A stretch of 64,000 bases of DNA, from NCBI RefSeq assembly GCF_030915485.1, contig NZ_CP133266.1, forward strand, positions 806,001-870,000, read 5' to 3'. The translations under genes and the position numbers were made by a program. The DNA is from Neobacillus sp. PS3-40 (GTDB taxonomy: Bacteria > Bacillota > Bacilli > Bacillales > Cytobacillaceae). Below the pieces are notes generated by a model. That model did no database searches and was not told the origin of the DNA. It saw nothing but the letters and a program-made list of their open reading frames with translations. This document shows, piece by piece, positions 28,594 to 38,684 of the stretch. Within the stretch, counting starts at the first letter, position 1; every line of letters begins with the position of its first letter.

Positions 28594-29556
28594 TTAAAAT
28601 TTTCGTTTTCCAATGAACTTAGCAATATCCTGAAGTGTTTTTTTCGCTCGATTGGCTGGAAATTCCTCCAAAATATCTAACGCTTTATCTAGATAATGAT
28701 CACTTAAAGCCATTGACTTTTCAATTGCACCTGATTGTTTAATAAGAGTGATGATTTTTTCAATATCAGCAGTTTGCATATTCTCGTTAACTTTTTCTAT
28801 TTCACATCTAATTTCGCTATTTTCCATTGCAAAAAGAACAGGTGCAGTAATGTTACCCTGTAATAGATCACCACCAGCAGGCTTTCCTAATGCCGTTTCT
28901 GATGAAGTAAAATCTAAAATATCATCGATAATTTGGTAGGACATTCCAACATAATAGCCAAAACGATATAAATTTTTATGAACTGATTCAGGGACATCTG
29001 CAGCAATTGCGCCTAACTGACAACTTGTAGCAATTAATAGTGCCGTTTTTCGCTTTATTCTCCGCAAATAATCACGAAAATTTTGTTCAAATCGATATTT
29101 ATCTTTTATCTGTTGGATCTCACCAAGGCAAACCTCAACAATCGTATTTGAAAGAATCTTATGTGCTGATGGTTTATTTAAATCAGTTATTACTTCCAAG
29201 GAGAGTGCAAGCAAATAGTCACCCGTATACATGGCTACTTTGTTGCCCCACTTTGTTTTAACTGTTGGCTTTCCTCTTCGTAGTTCTGCATCATCTATAA
29301 CATCATCATGGACAAGCGACGCCATATGAATTAATTCAAGAGACACAGCTACATTTTTAATCACTTCAATGTCATAGCTACCAAATTTAGCAGCAAGCAA
29401 AACAAAAATTGGGCGAATTCTTTTTCCCCCTGCTTGCAAAGTATGCAAAGAAGCTTGCCTTAAAAGAAGAGATTCAGCCTGAATAGTATCTTCCAGCCTT
29501 TTTTCGATTATATTAATATCCGAATTCAAAAATGAATACATCATTTTTAATTTCAT
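28594..29556 (-). CDS. hepT: Heptaprenyl diphosphate synthase component II
   Basis: HepT is the catalytic prenyltransferase subunit that makes the C35 side chain of menaquinone-7 with HepS. The two aspartate-rich motifs are DDVIDDAEL (first) and DDILDF (second), and GGKRIRPIFVLLAAKF is the diphosphate-binding block. The 320-residue protein begins MKLKMMYSFLNSDI, which aligns with the start of the B. subtilis form. It is last of the hepS-menG-hepT run that supplies quinone for the QcrABC chain encoded in this window. Confidence 0.94.
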   Translation of the reverse strand: MKLKMMYSFLNSDINIIEKRLEDTIQAESLLLRQASLHTLQAGGKRIRPIFVLLAAKFGSYDIEVIKNVAVSLELIHMASLVHDDVIDDAELRRGKPTVKTKWGNKVAMYTGDYLLALSLEVITDLNKPSAHKILSNTIVEVCLGEIQQIKDKYRFEQNFRDYLRRIKRKTALLIATSCQLGAIAADVPESVHKNLYRFGYYVGMSYQIIDDILDFTSSETALGKPAGGDLLQGNITAPVLFAMENSEIRCEIEKVNENMQTADIEKIITLIKQSGAIEKSMALSDHYLDKALDILEEFPANRAKKTLQDIAKFIGKRKF

Positions 29557-29598
29557 TTGTATTCACCCTGCTTTTTTATACTATTTATAATCATTTAT

Positions 29599-30303
29599 CT
29601 ATTTTTTATGGCCAATATGCACGGCAGCTACTCCACCACTAAAAGGCTTATATTTTACATCTTTAAAACCTGCTTTTTCAAAAAGGCCTGCGAGTTCTTT
29701 CATTCCTGGAAAATCTCGAGCAGATTCTTGAAGCCAAGAATACTCTTTATAACTTTTTGCAAACAGTTTTCCAAAAACAGGCATAATAAATCTAAAATAG
29801 AAGTAGTAAAGTTGCTTATAACCAAGAATTGTTGGTTGAGACGTCTCAAGACATACTGCCTTTCCACCTGGCTTTAATACCCTGTTCATCTCTTTTAACA
29901 CCTGTAAATAATCTGGGACATTTCTTAATCCAAATCCAATTGTTACATAATCAAAACTTTCATTTGGAAAAGGAAGTTCCATAGCGTTGCCATGAATTAA
30001 CTTTACCTGATTAAGCTTTAATTCTTTAACTTTTTCTTCCCCTATTTTTAGCATGTTTTTGCTAAAGTCTAATCCAACTACTTCACCGGAAGGGCCTACA
30101 GCATCAGCAAGTGCAATCGTCCAATCAGCTGTTCCACAGCATACATCGAGCGTTTTAGAGCCTTGTTGTACATTCATTCTTTTCATGGTGTCATTACGCC
30201 ACTTGATGTGCTGTTGAAAACTGATCACAGAGTTCATTTTATCGTAGTTTTCAGAAATTTTCTCAAAAACATTATGAACTCTTTCTTCTTTAGATTGCTG
30301 CAT
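29599..30303 (-). CDS. menG: Demethylmenaquinone methyltransferase
   Basis: MenG (MenH in older B. subtilis naming, UbiE family) methylates demethylmenaquinone with S-adenosylmethionine. Family blocks are [35 protein letters not shown] and [10 protein letters not shown]. The ATG at 30303-30301 ([15 protein letters not shown]) gives 234 residues and follows GAGGGT; the start is 4 nt before the hepS stop in the transcript. The gene lies between the two hep subunit genes, so the last two steps of menaquinone synthesis are co-transcribed. Confidence 0.95.
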   Translation of the reverse strand: MQQSKEERVHNVFEKISENYDKMNSVISFQQHIKWRNDTMKRMNVQQGSKTLDVCCGTADWTIALADAVGPSGEVVGLDFSKNMLKIGEEKVKELKLNQVKLIHGNAMELPFPNESFDYVTIGFGLRNVPDYLQVLKEMNRVLKPGGKAVCLETSQPTILGYKQLYYFYFRFIMPVFGKLFAKSYKEYSWLQESARDFPGMKELAGLFEKAGFKDVKYKPFSGGVAAVHIGHKK

Positions 30304-30307
30304 TGTC

Positions 30308-31138
30308 TTAACCCTCTTCCACAAAAGATTTTACTGGGGGATTGTGTTGATGTACTATTTGTGTGATTCTATCCTCTACTAATTCATTCATATTAGGGAT
30401 CTGTTTTAACCCTTTTTCAACCATATGCTTGGAAAAGTCAATATAGCGATCACAAATATTCAGTAAATAACTTTGTTGTTCATTTGATAATTCTCTTACC
30501 TTAATGTCGCTTTTCGGAAATGAGATTTTCTTTAATCCATCAAACACCAATGAACTGCCAATTTTAATAAATTGATTTCTCTCATTAAGCAATCTCTTTA
30601 CGAAGAAAAGATTTGTGACAACCTCATTCCAGGAGCCCATATGAAAATATTCCAATAGTTGTGTAATCAAAGCACTCTCGATTACTTTAATGCTTGACAT
30701 CAATTTTTCAATCGAATCAAATTCCTTTTGAAAAACTGTAATCTTATTTTCATTAATCTCTTTAATTCCCCTGGCAAGAGCCTTGATCATTTGGATATCG
30801 TCCGTCTCTGCAAGTAATTTATAATATAGCCCGCTATAATAATCACCTGCTAAAACTGTCAACTGTCTGATTTTCAGGCTGTCTTTTTCTTCTTCATTCA
30901 TCTGATCATTTGAAATATCTTCATGGGTGTCTAGTGCAATCTGAATAAGCATCGTTGTCAAGGCATAATTTTGCATTTGATTGTTAGACAATTCGAGTTT
31001 GTCCAAAATTGAAATGAGGATAAGAAGTTTATCTTCATCAATCTGTGGAGTTTGAATAAATTTGAGCAAGTATGGATGAAATACTTTTTGTTCTACAAGC
31101 TCCTTTATTTCTGCTAATGTTGTTCGAATGTCAGCCAA
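30308..31138 (-). CDS. hepS: Heptaprenyl diphosphate synthase component I
   Basis: HepS is the small non-catalytic subunit of heptaprenyl diphosphate synthase. It is helical and has the conserved [18 protein letters not shown] and IKEINENKI segments. I start at the TTG at 31138-31136, because AAGGGTGA lies 5-6 nt upstream and the sequence ([17 protein letters not shown]) then aligns with B. subtilis HepS. The ATG-started form reaching 31189 has no ribosome binding site. The repeat copy B lies between this gene and mtrB. Confidence 0.87.
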   Translation of the reverse strand: MADIRTTLAEIKELVEQKVFHPYLLKFIQTPQIDEDKLLILISILDKLELSNNQMQNYALTTMLIQIALDTHEDISNDQMNEEEKDSLKIRQLTVLAGDYYSGLYYKLLAETDDIQMIKALARGIKEINENKITVFQKEFDSIEKLMSSIKVIESALITQLLEYFHMGSWNEVVTNLFFVKRLLNERNQFIKIGSSLVFDGLKKISFPKSDIKVRELSNEQQSYLLNICDRYIDFSKHMVEKGLKQIPNMNELVEDRITQIVHQHNPPVKSFVEEG

Positions 31139-31448
31139 TCTAATCACCCTTGCTTCCCCAAAATAATCGGTCATTCCATTTATTATCAAAAAACATGTTT
31201 GCTCTGATCCCTTTGTATTACCAATTTCACTGATTGGCGAGCCCCTAAGGGCGATGATTGGGCCTAGTTGCCTTTATGTGCTGGCAAAATTTATGGATAT
31301 AAATTCTGATTAGCTAAAAAATAAGGCAGACACAATTATATCATAAAAGATTTTTTCTGGGCAGAAATTCACAAAATAAAAACAATTCAACGCCGATAGG
31401 AATAACGAATCAAGAATGATAGCGATTATCAAAATCGTCTTTTCTAAT
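31139..31448. other. Intergenic region mtrB-hepS with repeat copy B
   Basis: This 310-nt gap holds the dispersed repeat copy B and AT-rich sequence likely to contain the hepS promoter. I saw no further gene or convincing terminator for mtrB. Confidence 0.5.
31226..31320. repeat. Dispersed intergenic repeat, copy B
   Basis: The copy begins ACTGATTGGCGAGCCCCTAA and ends with AATTTATGGATATAAATTCTGATTAGCTAAA. It matches copy A over nearly its whole length, with substitutions that partly preserve the small GCCC/GGGC hairpin. Confidence 0.8.
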
Positions 31449-31685
31449 TTACTTTTTTATTTCACTTTCAATTTCACCAAAGTTTGAAAGAATTCTTGCA
31501 TTCCCTCTTATTTTAATTGCTGATGTATGTTCAGTAAATTGGGCGATCATTACCTCACCTTTATCAAGCTTTTCTGAATGATGGAATTTTGTATCAGAGC
31601 CTCTTGTCAAACCAATTACACTTACACCGTCATCGACAGCTTTGATAATAATATAATCATTATTTTGCGTACCGTTTTTTTCCAT
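31449..31685 (-). CDS. mtrB: Tryptophan RNA-binding attenuation protein TRAP
   Basis: TRAP forms an 11-mer ring that binds tryptophan and then G/UAG repeats in trp leader RNA. The ATG at 31685-31683 follows GGGGTGATAAT and gives 78 residues, against 75 in B. subtilis. All conserved blocks are present ([36 protein letters not shown]), including the residues of the KKR RNA-contact set in similar positions (Lys in EKLDKG and Arg in IRGNAR). It follows mtrA by 41 nt. No trp gene is in this window. Confidence 0.95.
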   Translation of the reverse strand: MEKNGTQNNDYIIIKAVDDGVSVIGLTRGSDTKFHHSEKLDKGEVMIAQFTEHTSAIKIRGNARILSNFGEIESEIKK

Positions 31686-31726
31686 ATTATCACCCCTAAT
31701 ACTAGTGGTACTCAATTGCTTTAGGA

Positions 31727-32293
31727 TTAATACTTAATAAGTGTTAATACTTCTGAACGAGCTTTTGAATCTTCTTTGTAAACTCCACGAGCTGCTGTAG
31801 TAACCGTTTTTGCTCCTGGCTTTTTTACTCCACGCATTGTCATGCACATATGTTCTGCTTCAACGACAACCATCACGCCATGCGGTTCCAACTTTTCCAT
31901 AATGGCATTTGCAATCGTCGATGTAATTCTCTCTTGTAATTGTGGCCTTTTGGCAACAGCTTCAACAGCCCTCGCTAATTTACTAAGTCCTGTAACACGA
32001 CCATTTCTTGGGAGATAGGCAACATGTGCTTTACCAAAGAAAGGTACTAAGTGATGTTCACACATTGAATAAAAAGGGATATCTTTAACTAAAACTAGTT
32101 CCTCATGATCTTCACTAAAAATCGTCTCAAAATATTGTTTTGGATCATCAGTTAAACCACTAAATACTTCTTCATACATTTTCGCTACTCGTTTTGGGGT
32201 GTCTAGCAATCCTTCTCGATTTGGATTTTCCCCGATTGCTTCTAAAATTAAACGCACCGCTTCTTCGAGCTGGGTACGATTCACTTCTGTCAT
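31727..32293 (-). CDS. mtrA: GTP cyclohydrolase I
   Basis: MtrA/FolE converts GTP to dihydroneopterin triphosphate for folate. The zinc ligands are in [13 protein letters not shown] (Cys, His) and in the later EHMCMTMRG (Cys). The 188-residue protein has the usual [19 protein letters not shown] start block. GGAGGAAAAACAGC precedes the ATG. In bacilli mtrA and mtrB form the mtr operon, as here. Confidence 0.96.
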   Translation of the reverse strand: MTEVNRTQLEEAVRLILEAIGENPNREGLLDTPKRVAKMYEEVFSGLTDDPKQYFETIFSEDHEELVLVKDIPFYSMCEHHLVPFFGKAHVAYLPRNGRVTGLSKLARAVEAVAKRPQLQERITSTIANAIMEKLEPHGVMVVVEAEHMCMTMRGVKKPGAKTVTTAARGVYKEDSKARSEVLTLIKY

Positions 32294-32418
32294 GCTGTTT
32301 TTCCTCCTAATGAATATCTGTCTAGTATAAATGACAACTACATCTTAGCACAACCCTTTGAATTCAAGCAAAACGAAAAGCCTTTTCATATAGTTTTTTT
32401 AGCTTGTTTTAAAAGAAA

Positions 32419-32445
32419 AAAGCCATGGATATTCTCCATGGCTTT
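32419..32445 (-). terminator. hbs terminator
   Basis: An 11-bp perfect stem (AAAGCCATGGA/TCCATGGCTTT) is followed by TTTTC on the minus strand, 34 nt after the hbs stop. Confidence 0.85.
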
Positions 32446-32479
32446 ACTTAATTTCGCTTAAAACAATCAGTTTATGTAA

Positions 32480-32752
32480 TTATTTTACTGCGTCTTTAAG
32501 AGCTTTACCTGGTTTGAAAGCAGGAACCTTGCTTGCTCCGATTTCGATTTCTTCCCCAGTTTGAGGATTACGTCCTTTACGAGCCGCACGTTCACGGACT
32601 TCAAAGTTACCAAAACCGATTAATTGAACTTTATCACCATTTTTTAATGCGTCTAAAATTGAATCAAAAACAGCATCAACTGCTTTTGTAGCGTCTTTTT
32701 TAGAAAGTTCGCTAGTTTCAGCTACTGCGTTTACTAGTTCTGTCTTGTTCAT
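32480..32752 (-). CDS. hbs: DNA-binding protein HU
   Basis: HBsu is the main nucleoid-associated histone-like protein. The 90-residue form starts at the ATG at 32752-32750 ([20 protein letters not shown]), preceded by a strong GGAGGTG. The DNA-binding arm block [20 protein letters not shown] and the [18 protein letters not shown] end are typical. The strong ribosome binding site and the strong terminator fit a highly expressed monocistronic gene, located between spoIVA and mtrA as in B. subtilis. Confidence 0.96.
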   Translation of the reverse strand: MNKTELVNAVAETSELSKKDATKAVDAVFDSILDALKNGDKVQLIGFGNFEVRERAARKGRNPQTGEEIEIGASKVPAFKPGKALKDAVK

Positions 32753-33084
32753 GCCATTCACCTCCTCCCAAAAATTTCTGAAAAACTTAGTAAATAAGAT
32801 TACTTATCTACATTTCTAAACAGTTTTGCTAATTTCTATACGTCATAGTATTGTTTTAAGTTTCCAAAATAATAATTATACATATTTGGAAACATTAATC
32901 CTTTTTTTCATTAAAAACCTTTAATATAAAGGGTTTAAGGACTATAACGGTAATTCTGTTAAAAGATTATCATAATCATATCAGCATATCAAGAAAATTT
33001 CATTAAATAATGGTAATCTTTTCATTAAAGACTGAATAATTATAGTACATTACCCTTTTTTTACTTTTTTTAGGCGATAAAACA
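32753..33084 (-). promoter_or_regulatory. hbs upstream region with inverted repeat at 32860-32893
   Basis: The 364-nt gap between hbs and spoIVA is AT-rich and has no gene. It contains a near-perfect palindrome (GTTTCCAAA and TTTGGAAAC, arms at 32860-32869 and 32884-32893) and several TATAAT-like boxes, none with a convincing -35 partner. The palindrome is not followed by a T-run, so it is more likely an operator or leader hairpin than a terminator. Confidence 0.45.
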
Positions 33085-33112
33085 AAAAAAAGACTCCTTA
33101 TTGGAGCCTTCA
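33085..33112 (-). terminator. spoIVA terminator
   Basis: An 8-bp stem (AAGGCTCC/GGAGTCTT, one G-T pair) with a four-base loop is followed by TTTTTT on the minus strand, just after the spoIVA stop. Confidence 0.8.
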
Positions 33113-33116
33113 AATA

Positions 33117-34595
33117 TTATAGAATTATGGCAATTAAGCCCCCAGATCCTTCATTAATAATTCTTTCGAGCGTTTCCTTTAATTTATATCTCGCATTCTC
33201 AGGCATTAATGATAACTTTGCTTGAATGCCTTCACGGACAATTGAGCTTAAGCTACGTCCAAAAATATCTGAATTCCAGATACTAAGCGGATCATCCTCA
33301 AAATCCTGCATGAGATAGCGGACAAGTTCTTCACTTTGTTTCTCAGTTCCAATGATCGGAGCAAATTCCGACTCAACATCTACCTTAATCATATGAATCG
33401 AAGGAGCAACTGCTCTTAAGCGAACACCGAATCTAGCTCCTTGTCGAATGATTTCCGGTTCTTCAAGGCTCATATCTGAAAGCGTTGGAGAAGCGATACC
33501 GTAGCCAGTCTGCTTTACCATTTTAAGTGCATCAGAAATGTGATCATATTCTGCTTTTGCATGAGCGAAGTCTTGCATTAGCTCAAGTAGATGATCCTTT
33601 CCTCGGATCTCTACGCCAACAATTTCTTTCAATATTTCATCATACAATTCATCCGGAGCAAATAAATCAATTTCAGCAACACCTTGACCCATTTCAATTC
33701 CGGCTAGTCCTGCTCTTTCGATGAATTCAAAATCACTGAACTGTTGAACCACTCTATCAACATCTCTTAATCTCTTGATATCCTTTACCGTTTCTTTAAC
33801 GGCATCTTGATAGTTTTCACGAAGCCAATGATTTTCTCTTAATACCATAACCCAACTTGGAAGATTTACATTCACTTCAAGGACAGGGAATTCAAATAAT
33901 GCTTCACGCATTACATTAATGACATCACTTTCACGCATACTTTCAACACTCATTGAAATAACGGGTATATCGTATTTTTCAGCTAAATTTGCTCTCAGCG
34001 ACTCTGTGCTTGGATGATGAGGTTGTGCACTGTTCACGACCATTATGAATGGCTTGCCTACCTCTTTCAATTCCTCAATAACTCTTTCTTCCGCATCAAG
34101 ATAGCTACTGCGAGGAATTTCCCCAATTGTTCCATCCGTTGTAATCACTACACCAATTGTTGAGTGTTCTTGTATGACCTTCCTCGTACCAATTTCAGCT
34201 GCTTCATGAAATGGAATTGGTTCTTCATACCAAGGTGTTGTTATCATTCTTGGCCCATTTTCATCCTCGTAACCCATTGCCCCTGGAACTGTATATCCTA
34301 CACAATCAACCAATCGAATATTTACTTCTAACCCTTCATCTACATAAATACTTGCAGCCTGATTTGGAACGAATTTTGGTTCAGTGGTCATGATGGTTTT
34401 TCCTGCCGCACTTTGAGGTAGCTCATCCTGTGTCCGTGCTCTTTCAGCTTCATTGACTATATTCGGTAAAACAACAAGTTCCATAAATTTTTTTATAAAT
34501 GTTGATTTACCCGTACGTACAGCTCCTACCACTCCTAAATAAATATCACCGCCTGTTCTTTCGGCAATATCTTTAAAAACATCTACCTTTTCCAA
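33117..34595 (-). CDS. spoIVA: Stage IV sporulation protein A
   Basis: SpoIVA is an ATPase that polymerises on the forespore surface to form the basement layer of the spore coat. The Walker A motif GAVRTGKS is at residues 24-31, with LVDCVGYTVPGAMG as the Walker B-like segment. The C-terminal part ends in SGGLIAIIL. The 492 residues equal B. subtilis. The start codon is TTG after GGGAGGGG, which is also the case in B. subtilis. Transcription is known to need the mother-cell factor SigE in that species. Confidence 0.97.
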   Translation of the reverse strand: MEKVDVFKDIAERTGGDIYLGVVGAVRTGKSTFIKKFMELVVLPNIVNEAERARTQDELPQSAAGKTIMTTEPKFVPNQAASIYVDEGLEVNIRLVDCVGYTVPGAMGYEDENGPRMITTPWYEEPIPFHEAAEIGTRKVIQEHSTIGVVITTDGTIGEIPRSSYLDAEERVIEELKEVGKPFIMVVNSAQPHHPSTESLRANLAEKYDIPVISMSVESMRESDVINVMREALFEFPVLEVNVNLPSWVMVLRENHWLRENYQDAVKETVKDIKRLRDVDRVVQQFSDFEFIERAGLAGIEMGQGVAEIDLFAPDELYDEILKEIVGVEIRGKDHLLELMQDFAHAKAEYDHISDALKMVKQTGYGIASPTLSDMSLEEPEIIRQGARFGVRLRAVAPSIHMIKVDVESEFAPIIGTEKQSEELVRYLMQDFEDDPLSIWNSDIFGRSLSSIVREGIQAKLSLMPENARYKLKETLERIINEGSGGLIAIIL

Positions 34596-34662
34596 GTGAT
34601 CCCCTCCCGATCATAGAGTTAGTGGGATAATATTATCCTTCTAGGTAATTTTGGACAATATA

Positions 34663-34693
34663 TATTTATGACGTTGTCCTATGTCGTTATGAC
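34663..34693 (-). promoter_or_regulatory. Possible SigE promoter of spoIVA
   Basis: On the minus strand GTCATAAC (34693-34686) and CATAAATA (34670-34663) resemble the SigE -35 and -10 boxes, 15 nt apart, which is a little long for the usual spacing. The position, about 70 nt before the start codon, is suitable. Confidence 0.3.
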
Positions 34694-34790
34694 AATTTTC
34701 TAAAATTTTTTTACCCCCTTATTAAAAATTAACTGAATCCACTGGTGTATTTCAGTCTAAACATATTAATCAAATAAAGGGATAAAAAAA

Positions 34791-34829
34791 AACCCTTCTC
34801 CTACAATATATTTCGCAGAAAAAGGGTTA
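34791..34829 (-). terminator. yphF terminator
   Basis: On the minus strand AACCCTT and AAGGGTT close a long loop and are followed by TTTTTTTTT. It lies 35 nt after the yphF stop. Confidence 0.6.
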
Positions 34830-34863
34830 TGACAATTTGATGAAATTGATATTACTTTGATCA

Positions 34864-35577
34864 TTATTTTTTTTCTAAAAAAACAGGTTGCTTGCGCGTT
34901 ATATCAACTGTATACGGCAAAGAATAAGAAGGAACAAACATTGAATCATTTATCAATATTGATCGTATGTCCTCCCCAGGCTTAACTTGGAAGGTCCCCT
35001 TTTTCAGTGCCTGATATAAATCGGAACTATAATCTACATAAACTTCTGCATCCCCAGTGATGACGAATGGGAGATTTTGATTCGTAAATGGACTTACAGC
35101 ATATGGCGGGGCATCAAAGCCTAGCTTCTTAAAATCTATAGAATAGACATTTTCCGCTATTTTCTTTTTAAAAGGTGGATACCCATACGCTTTTATTCTT
35201 AATTTTATTTCACGGATGGTTTCGGTAATCCTTAAATCAAATAATTTTACAGTTGGTTTTGTTTCCACATCAATTAATACATATTGAAAAAGTCCACCAT
35301 TTTCATATGCATTACCAGGTGGTTCAGCTAGATATTTCGGCGTTATCTTTTTAAAATCTATTGGATACTTTTGATAAAGCGGTGTAGTTGCTTCTTTTGT
35401 TTTTATTGGAAGAATTCCACCGTTATCTTTTCTAAAAGAATCAACTGCCGTTTGAACGGTTTGGATCTGATCTTTATATGGTATTTGATTTTTCGACAAA
35501 TCTTTATTAGGATACATGCATCCGGATAGAAGAATTGTTGTTAATGCAAGCAAACAGAAAATGGTTTTTATTCTCAT
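34864..35577 (-). CDS. yphF: YphF-like lipoprotein
   Basis: The 237-residue protein has a lipoprotein signal peptide: MRIKTIFCLLALTTI then the lipobox LLSGC with Cys20 as the lipid site. It is thus anchored at the outer face of the cytoplasmic membrane. The mature part has no enzyme motif I recognise. B. subtilis YphF is a predicted lipoprotein at the same place next to spoIVA. The gene follows yphE by 37 nt, with AAAGGAT before the ATG. Confidence 0.83.
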   Translation of the reverse strand: MRIKTIFCLLALTTILLSGCMYPNKDLSKNQIPYKDQIQTVQTAVDSFRKDNGGILPIKTKEATTPLYQKYPIDFKKITPKYLAEPPGNAYENGGLFQYVLIDVETKPTVKLFDLRITETIREIKLRIKAYGYPPFKKKIAENVYSIDFKKLGFDAPPYAVSPFTNQNLPFVITGDAEVYVDYSSDLYQALKKGTFQVKPGEDIRSILINDSMFVPSYSLPYTVDITRKQPVFLEKK

Positions 35578-35614
35578 AAGCTCAATCCTTTAATTAATGT
35601 TATGGTCAAGTTGC

Positions 35615-35800
35615 TTATGTAAAAAGCACAAAAATGATAATGATTCCTGAAACAATCATTAAAATATATGCAATGATTGCAGTCACAAAGCGAAGGACAC
35701 CTTTCAATTTAAAACGGCTTAAATAAATCATCAAAATAGCAAGAAACATCAAGCCCATTCCCGCTATAGATATCCACATTTTCAACATCGATGGTGACAT
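35615..35800 (-). CDS. yphE: YphE, DUF2768 small membrane protein
   Basis: The 61-residue protein has two hydrophobic helices (about 8-27 and 39-60) separated by SRFKLKGVLR and is therefore a small membrane protein. It matches the DUF2768 family, found between gpsA and spoIVA in bacilli. AAAGGGGGAG precedes the ATG. Function is unknown. Confidence 0.82.
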   Translation of the reverse strand: MSPSMLKMWISIAGMGLMFLAILMIYLSRFKLKGVLRFVTAIIAYILMIVSGIIIIFVLFT

Positions 35801-36103
35801 ATTACTCCCCCTTTTTACCGAAAGTAATTATATCACAGGAATACATTCTAAAGAATATCATTATTAAAAACCTGTATATGTTTTAAATAGAATTCCCTAT
35901 TAAGAAAAGCGCACAAGGTTTAGAAAAAGGAAAAACAACAAAAAAAAGACTGGAGAAAGAGGGGCGAACTCTTACTCCAGCCCAGTCGACTAAACAACCC
36001 TAACTCCCGATTCATTGTACCAGTTTGCTTCGTTTTATTGTATGCAAATCAATTCAAAAACGCATCCTTAAACACCCATTTTTTGAAATCATTTGCAAAT
36101 TTT
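35801..36103. other. Intergenic region between gpsA and yphE
   Basis: This 303-nt gap has no gene I can support. It holds the gpsA terminator at 35948-35982 and then AT-rich sequence that probably contains the yphE-yphF promoter. Confidence 0.5.
35948..35982 (-). terminator. gpsA terminator
   Basis: On the minus strand the stem GGCTGGAG-AAGAG pairs with CTCTT-CTCCAGTC around a small loop, with one mismatch, and is followed by nine T. It is about 120 nt after the gpsA stop codon. Confidence 0.75.
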
Positions 36104-37159
36104 CTATTCCTCGCTTATTCTTTCTCCCAAAATATCGGTTAAGTCATCCATTTCATTCGTTTTACCGCGAGCCATTAGTATATCTACTGCATCTTTGGCA
36201 TTCACACCATTAAATAATACATTATAGAGTGCCATGGTTATTGGCATTGATACCTGATATTTTTCAGCGAGCTGGTACCCTGCTTTAGTAGTACGTACAC
36301 CCTCAACGACCATTCCCATATTTTCAAGTACATCTCCAAGTGTTTGCCCTTTACCAAGTAAATTTCCTGCTCTCCAGTTTCTTGAATGGACACTTGTACA
36401 TGTTACAATCAAATCTCCAATTCCAGTCAAACCAGAAAATGTCAATGGATTGGCTCCCATTTTCGTTCCTAATCTTGCAATTTCTGCTAATCCTCGTGTT
36501 ATTAAAGCTGCTTTAGTATTATCCCCATATCCAAGTCCATCTGTTATACCAGCAGCTAGGGCAATAATATTTTTTAAAGCCCCACCAATTTCAACACCAA
36601 TTATATCAGGATTCGTATACACTCTGAAGTTTTGATTAAGGAAAAGATCCTGAACTTCTTCAGCCGCTTCCATATTTTCCGAAGAAACAGTAACAGTGGT
36701 TAGATAGTGTAAGCTTACTTCTTCAGCGTGGCTTGGACCTGAAAGCACTACTACATCCTTTAAGAGTTCATTTGGCATTTCTTGTTTAATTATTTCCGAT
36801 ATTCGCAAGAGAGTATCAGGTTCGATACCTTTGCTAACATGAACAATTGTAAGTGGAGATTGTTGTACAGCTTGAATTGTTCCAATTACTTCTCTGATCG
36901 CCTTGGTTGGAACTGCTAAAATGATTGTTTTAACTTCATTTAAGGCATCTTGTAATGAAGCATATCCAATAATGGATTCAGGTAGAATTATTTCAGGTAA
37001 ATACTTCTTATTTGTGTGAAAAGAATTAATTTCTGTAACTTGGATTTCATTATGACTCCATAACCTTACCTCATGGCCATTGTCTGCTAAAACCATTGCA
37101 AGGGCCGTACCCCAACTTCCTGCACCGATTACAGCTATTTTTTCAGATTTCGAGTGCAT
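36104..37159 (-). CDS. gpsA: Glycerol-3-phosphate dehydrogenase [NAD(P)+]
   Basis: GpsA reduces dihydroxyacetone phosphate to sn-glycerol 3-phosphate, the start of phospholipid synthesis. The cofactor loop GAGSWGTALAMVLADNG is at about residues 12-28, with VSKGIEPDTLLRISEI and the catalytic lysine region GGALKNIIALAAGITDGLGYGD following. The 351-residue length is a little above the 345 of B. subtilis. It lies 23 nt after der. Confidence 0.96.
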   Translation of the reverse strand: MHSKSEKIAVIGAGSWGTALAMVLADNGHEVRLWSHNEIQVTEINSFHTNKKYLPEIILPESIIGYASLQDALNEVKTIILAVPTKAIREVIGTIQAVQQSPLTIVHVSKGIEPDTLLRISEIIKQEMPNELLKDVVVLSGPSHAEEVSLHYLTTVTVSSENMEAAEEVQDLFLNQNFRVYTNPDIIGVEIGGALKNIIALAAGITDGLGYGDNTKAALITRGLAEIARLGTKMGANPLTFSGLTGIGDLIVTCTSVHSRNWRAGNLLGKGQTLGDVLENMGMVVEGVRTTKAGYQLAEKYQVSMPITMALYNVLFNGVNAKDAVDILMARGKTNEMDDLTDILGERISEE

Positions 37160-37182
37160 ACCATCACGACCTTGTTTGTTTA

Positions 37183-38493
37183 TTATTTTCTTTCCCTAGT
37201 AAATATTCTTATAGGTGTCCCTTCGAATCCAAATGAATCTCTTATTCTGTTTTCAAGAAATCGCTCATAGGAGAAATGCATCATTTCAGGCTCATTGACA
37301 AAAACAATAAAAGTTGGTGGTTTAACAGCAACCTGTGTGACGTAATAAATTTTAAGACGTCTCCCCTTATCGGTTGGCGTTGGATTCATTGCAACAGCGT
37401 CCATAATGATATCATTTAAGACACTTGTCTCTACCCGCATTGCATGGTTTTCATTTGCCATATTAATCATAGGAAGTAATGTATGAATTCGCTTCTTTGT
37501 CTTAGCTGATAAAAATACAATCGGTGCATAATCAAGAAATAAGAAGTGTTCTCTAATCTTTTGCTCAAATGTCTTCATAGTCTTTTCATCTTTCTCAACT
37601 GCATCCCACTTATTTACAACAATAACAATTGCTCGTCCTGCTTCATGTGCATACCCAGCAATTTTCTTGTCCTGCTCAATGATACCTTCTTCAGCATCTA
37701 TAACCACTAAAACAACATCTGAGCGTTCTATCGCCCTTAGAGCACGTAGTACGCTATATTTTTCCGTACTTTCATACACCTTTCCCTTTTTACGCATTCC
37801 CGCTGTATCAATGATGACATATTTTCCACCGTTATACGTATAAAGAGAGTCAACAGCATCCCTGGTAGTACCAGCAATGTCGCTGACAATTACTCGTTCT
37901 TCGCCCAAAATAGCATTCACTAATGAGGATTTCCCTACATTAGGACGGCCAATTAAGCTAAATTTCACTGTATCATCATCATATTCTTGCTGCTTATTCT
38001 TTGGAAAATGTTTTGCAGCCTCATCCAATAAATCACCAAGACCTAATCCGTGGGAACCTGAAATAGGCATAGGTTCACCAAATCCCAATGAATAAAAATC
38101 ATAAATATGTTCACGCATCTCAGGATTATCTATTTTATTTACACCTAAAACGACAGGTTTCTTTGTTTTGTATAATATTTTTGCCACTTCTTCGTCGGCA
38201 GCTGTTACTCCTTCTCTTCCATTTGTTAAGAAGATAATAACGTCTGCTTCGTCAATTGCCACTTCAGCTTGTTGACGAATTTGTTCTAAAAAGGGTTCGT
38301 CGCCTAGATCAATTCCTCCTGTATCAATGAGATTAAACTCATGCGTTAGCCATTCTCCTGAGCTATAAATACGATCACGTGTAACACCTGGTATATCTTC
38401 AACAATAGAAATTCTTTCCCCAACAATTCGATTAAATATGGTTGATTTCCCCACATTTGGTCGTCCAACAATAGCAATAACGGGTTTTACCAT
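37183..38493 (-). CDS. der: Ribosome assembly GTPase Der (EngA)
   Basis: Der has two consecutive GTPase domains and a KH-like domain and helps assemble the 50S subunit. Both P-loops read GRPNVGKS, at residues 10-17 and 182-189; the switch II motifs are DTGGID and DTAGMR. The ATG at 38493-38491 ([13 protein letters not shown]), 6 nt after AAAGGGTG, gives 436 residues, equal to B. subtilis. It precedes gpsA. The seaA gene found next to der in B. subtilis is absent. Confidence 0.97.
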   Translation of the reverse strand: MVKPVIAIVGRPNVGKSTIFNRIVGERISIVEDIPGVTRDRIYSSGEWLTHEFNLIDTGGIDLGDEPFLEQIRQQAEVAIDEADVIIFLTNGREGVTAADEEVAKILYKTKKPVVLGVNKIDNPEMREHIYDFYSLGFGEPMPISGSHGLGLGDLLDEAAKHFPKNKQQEYDDDTVKFSLIGRPNVGKSSLVNAILGEERVIVSDIAGTTRDAVDSLYTYNGGKYVIIDTAGMRKKGKVYESTEKYSVLRALRAIERSDVVLVVIDAEEGIIEQDKKIAGYAHEAGRAIVIVVNKWDAVEKDEKTMKTFEQKIREHFLFLDYAPIVFLSAKTKKRIHTLLPMINMANENHAMRVETSVLNDIIMDAVAMNPTPTDKGRRLKIYYVTQVAVKPPTFIVFVNEPEMMHFSYERFLENRIRDSFGFEGTPIRIFTRERK

Positions 38494-38588
38494 TTTAGTC
38501 ACCCTTTCATTTAAGTTTATGTTTATTTTTGGTTGTTTTTATTTATCATTAAGGCATTAAATTATCAACTATGTTTAAATGATAAAGA

Positions 38589-38612
38589 AACCCTTCTTGT
38601 TCAGAGAAGGGT
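38589..38612 (-). terminator. yphA terminator
   Basis: An inverted repeat (ACCCTTCT with AGAAGGGT) around a small loop is followed on the minus strand by TTCTTTATC. It lies between yphA and der. Confidence 0.6.
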
Positions 38613-38684
38613 CTAACTATACTATTTTAACAAAAACCAAGTGATAAGGAAAGGAGATTCGTGATAACGAGTATTTTAAGTTTG

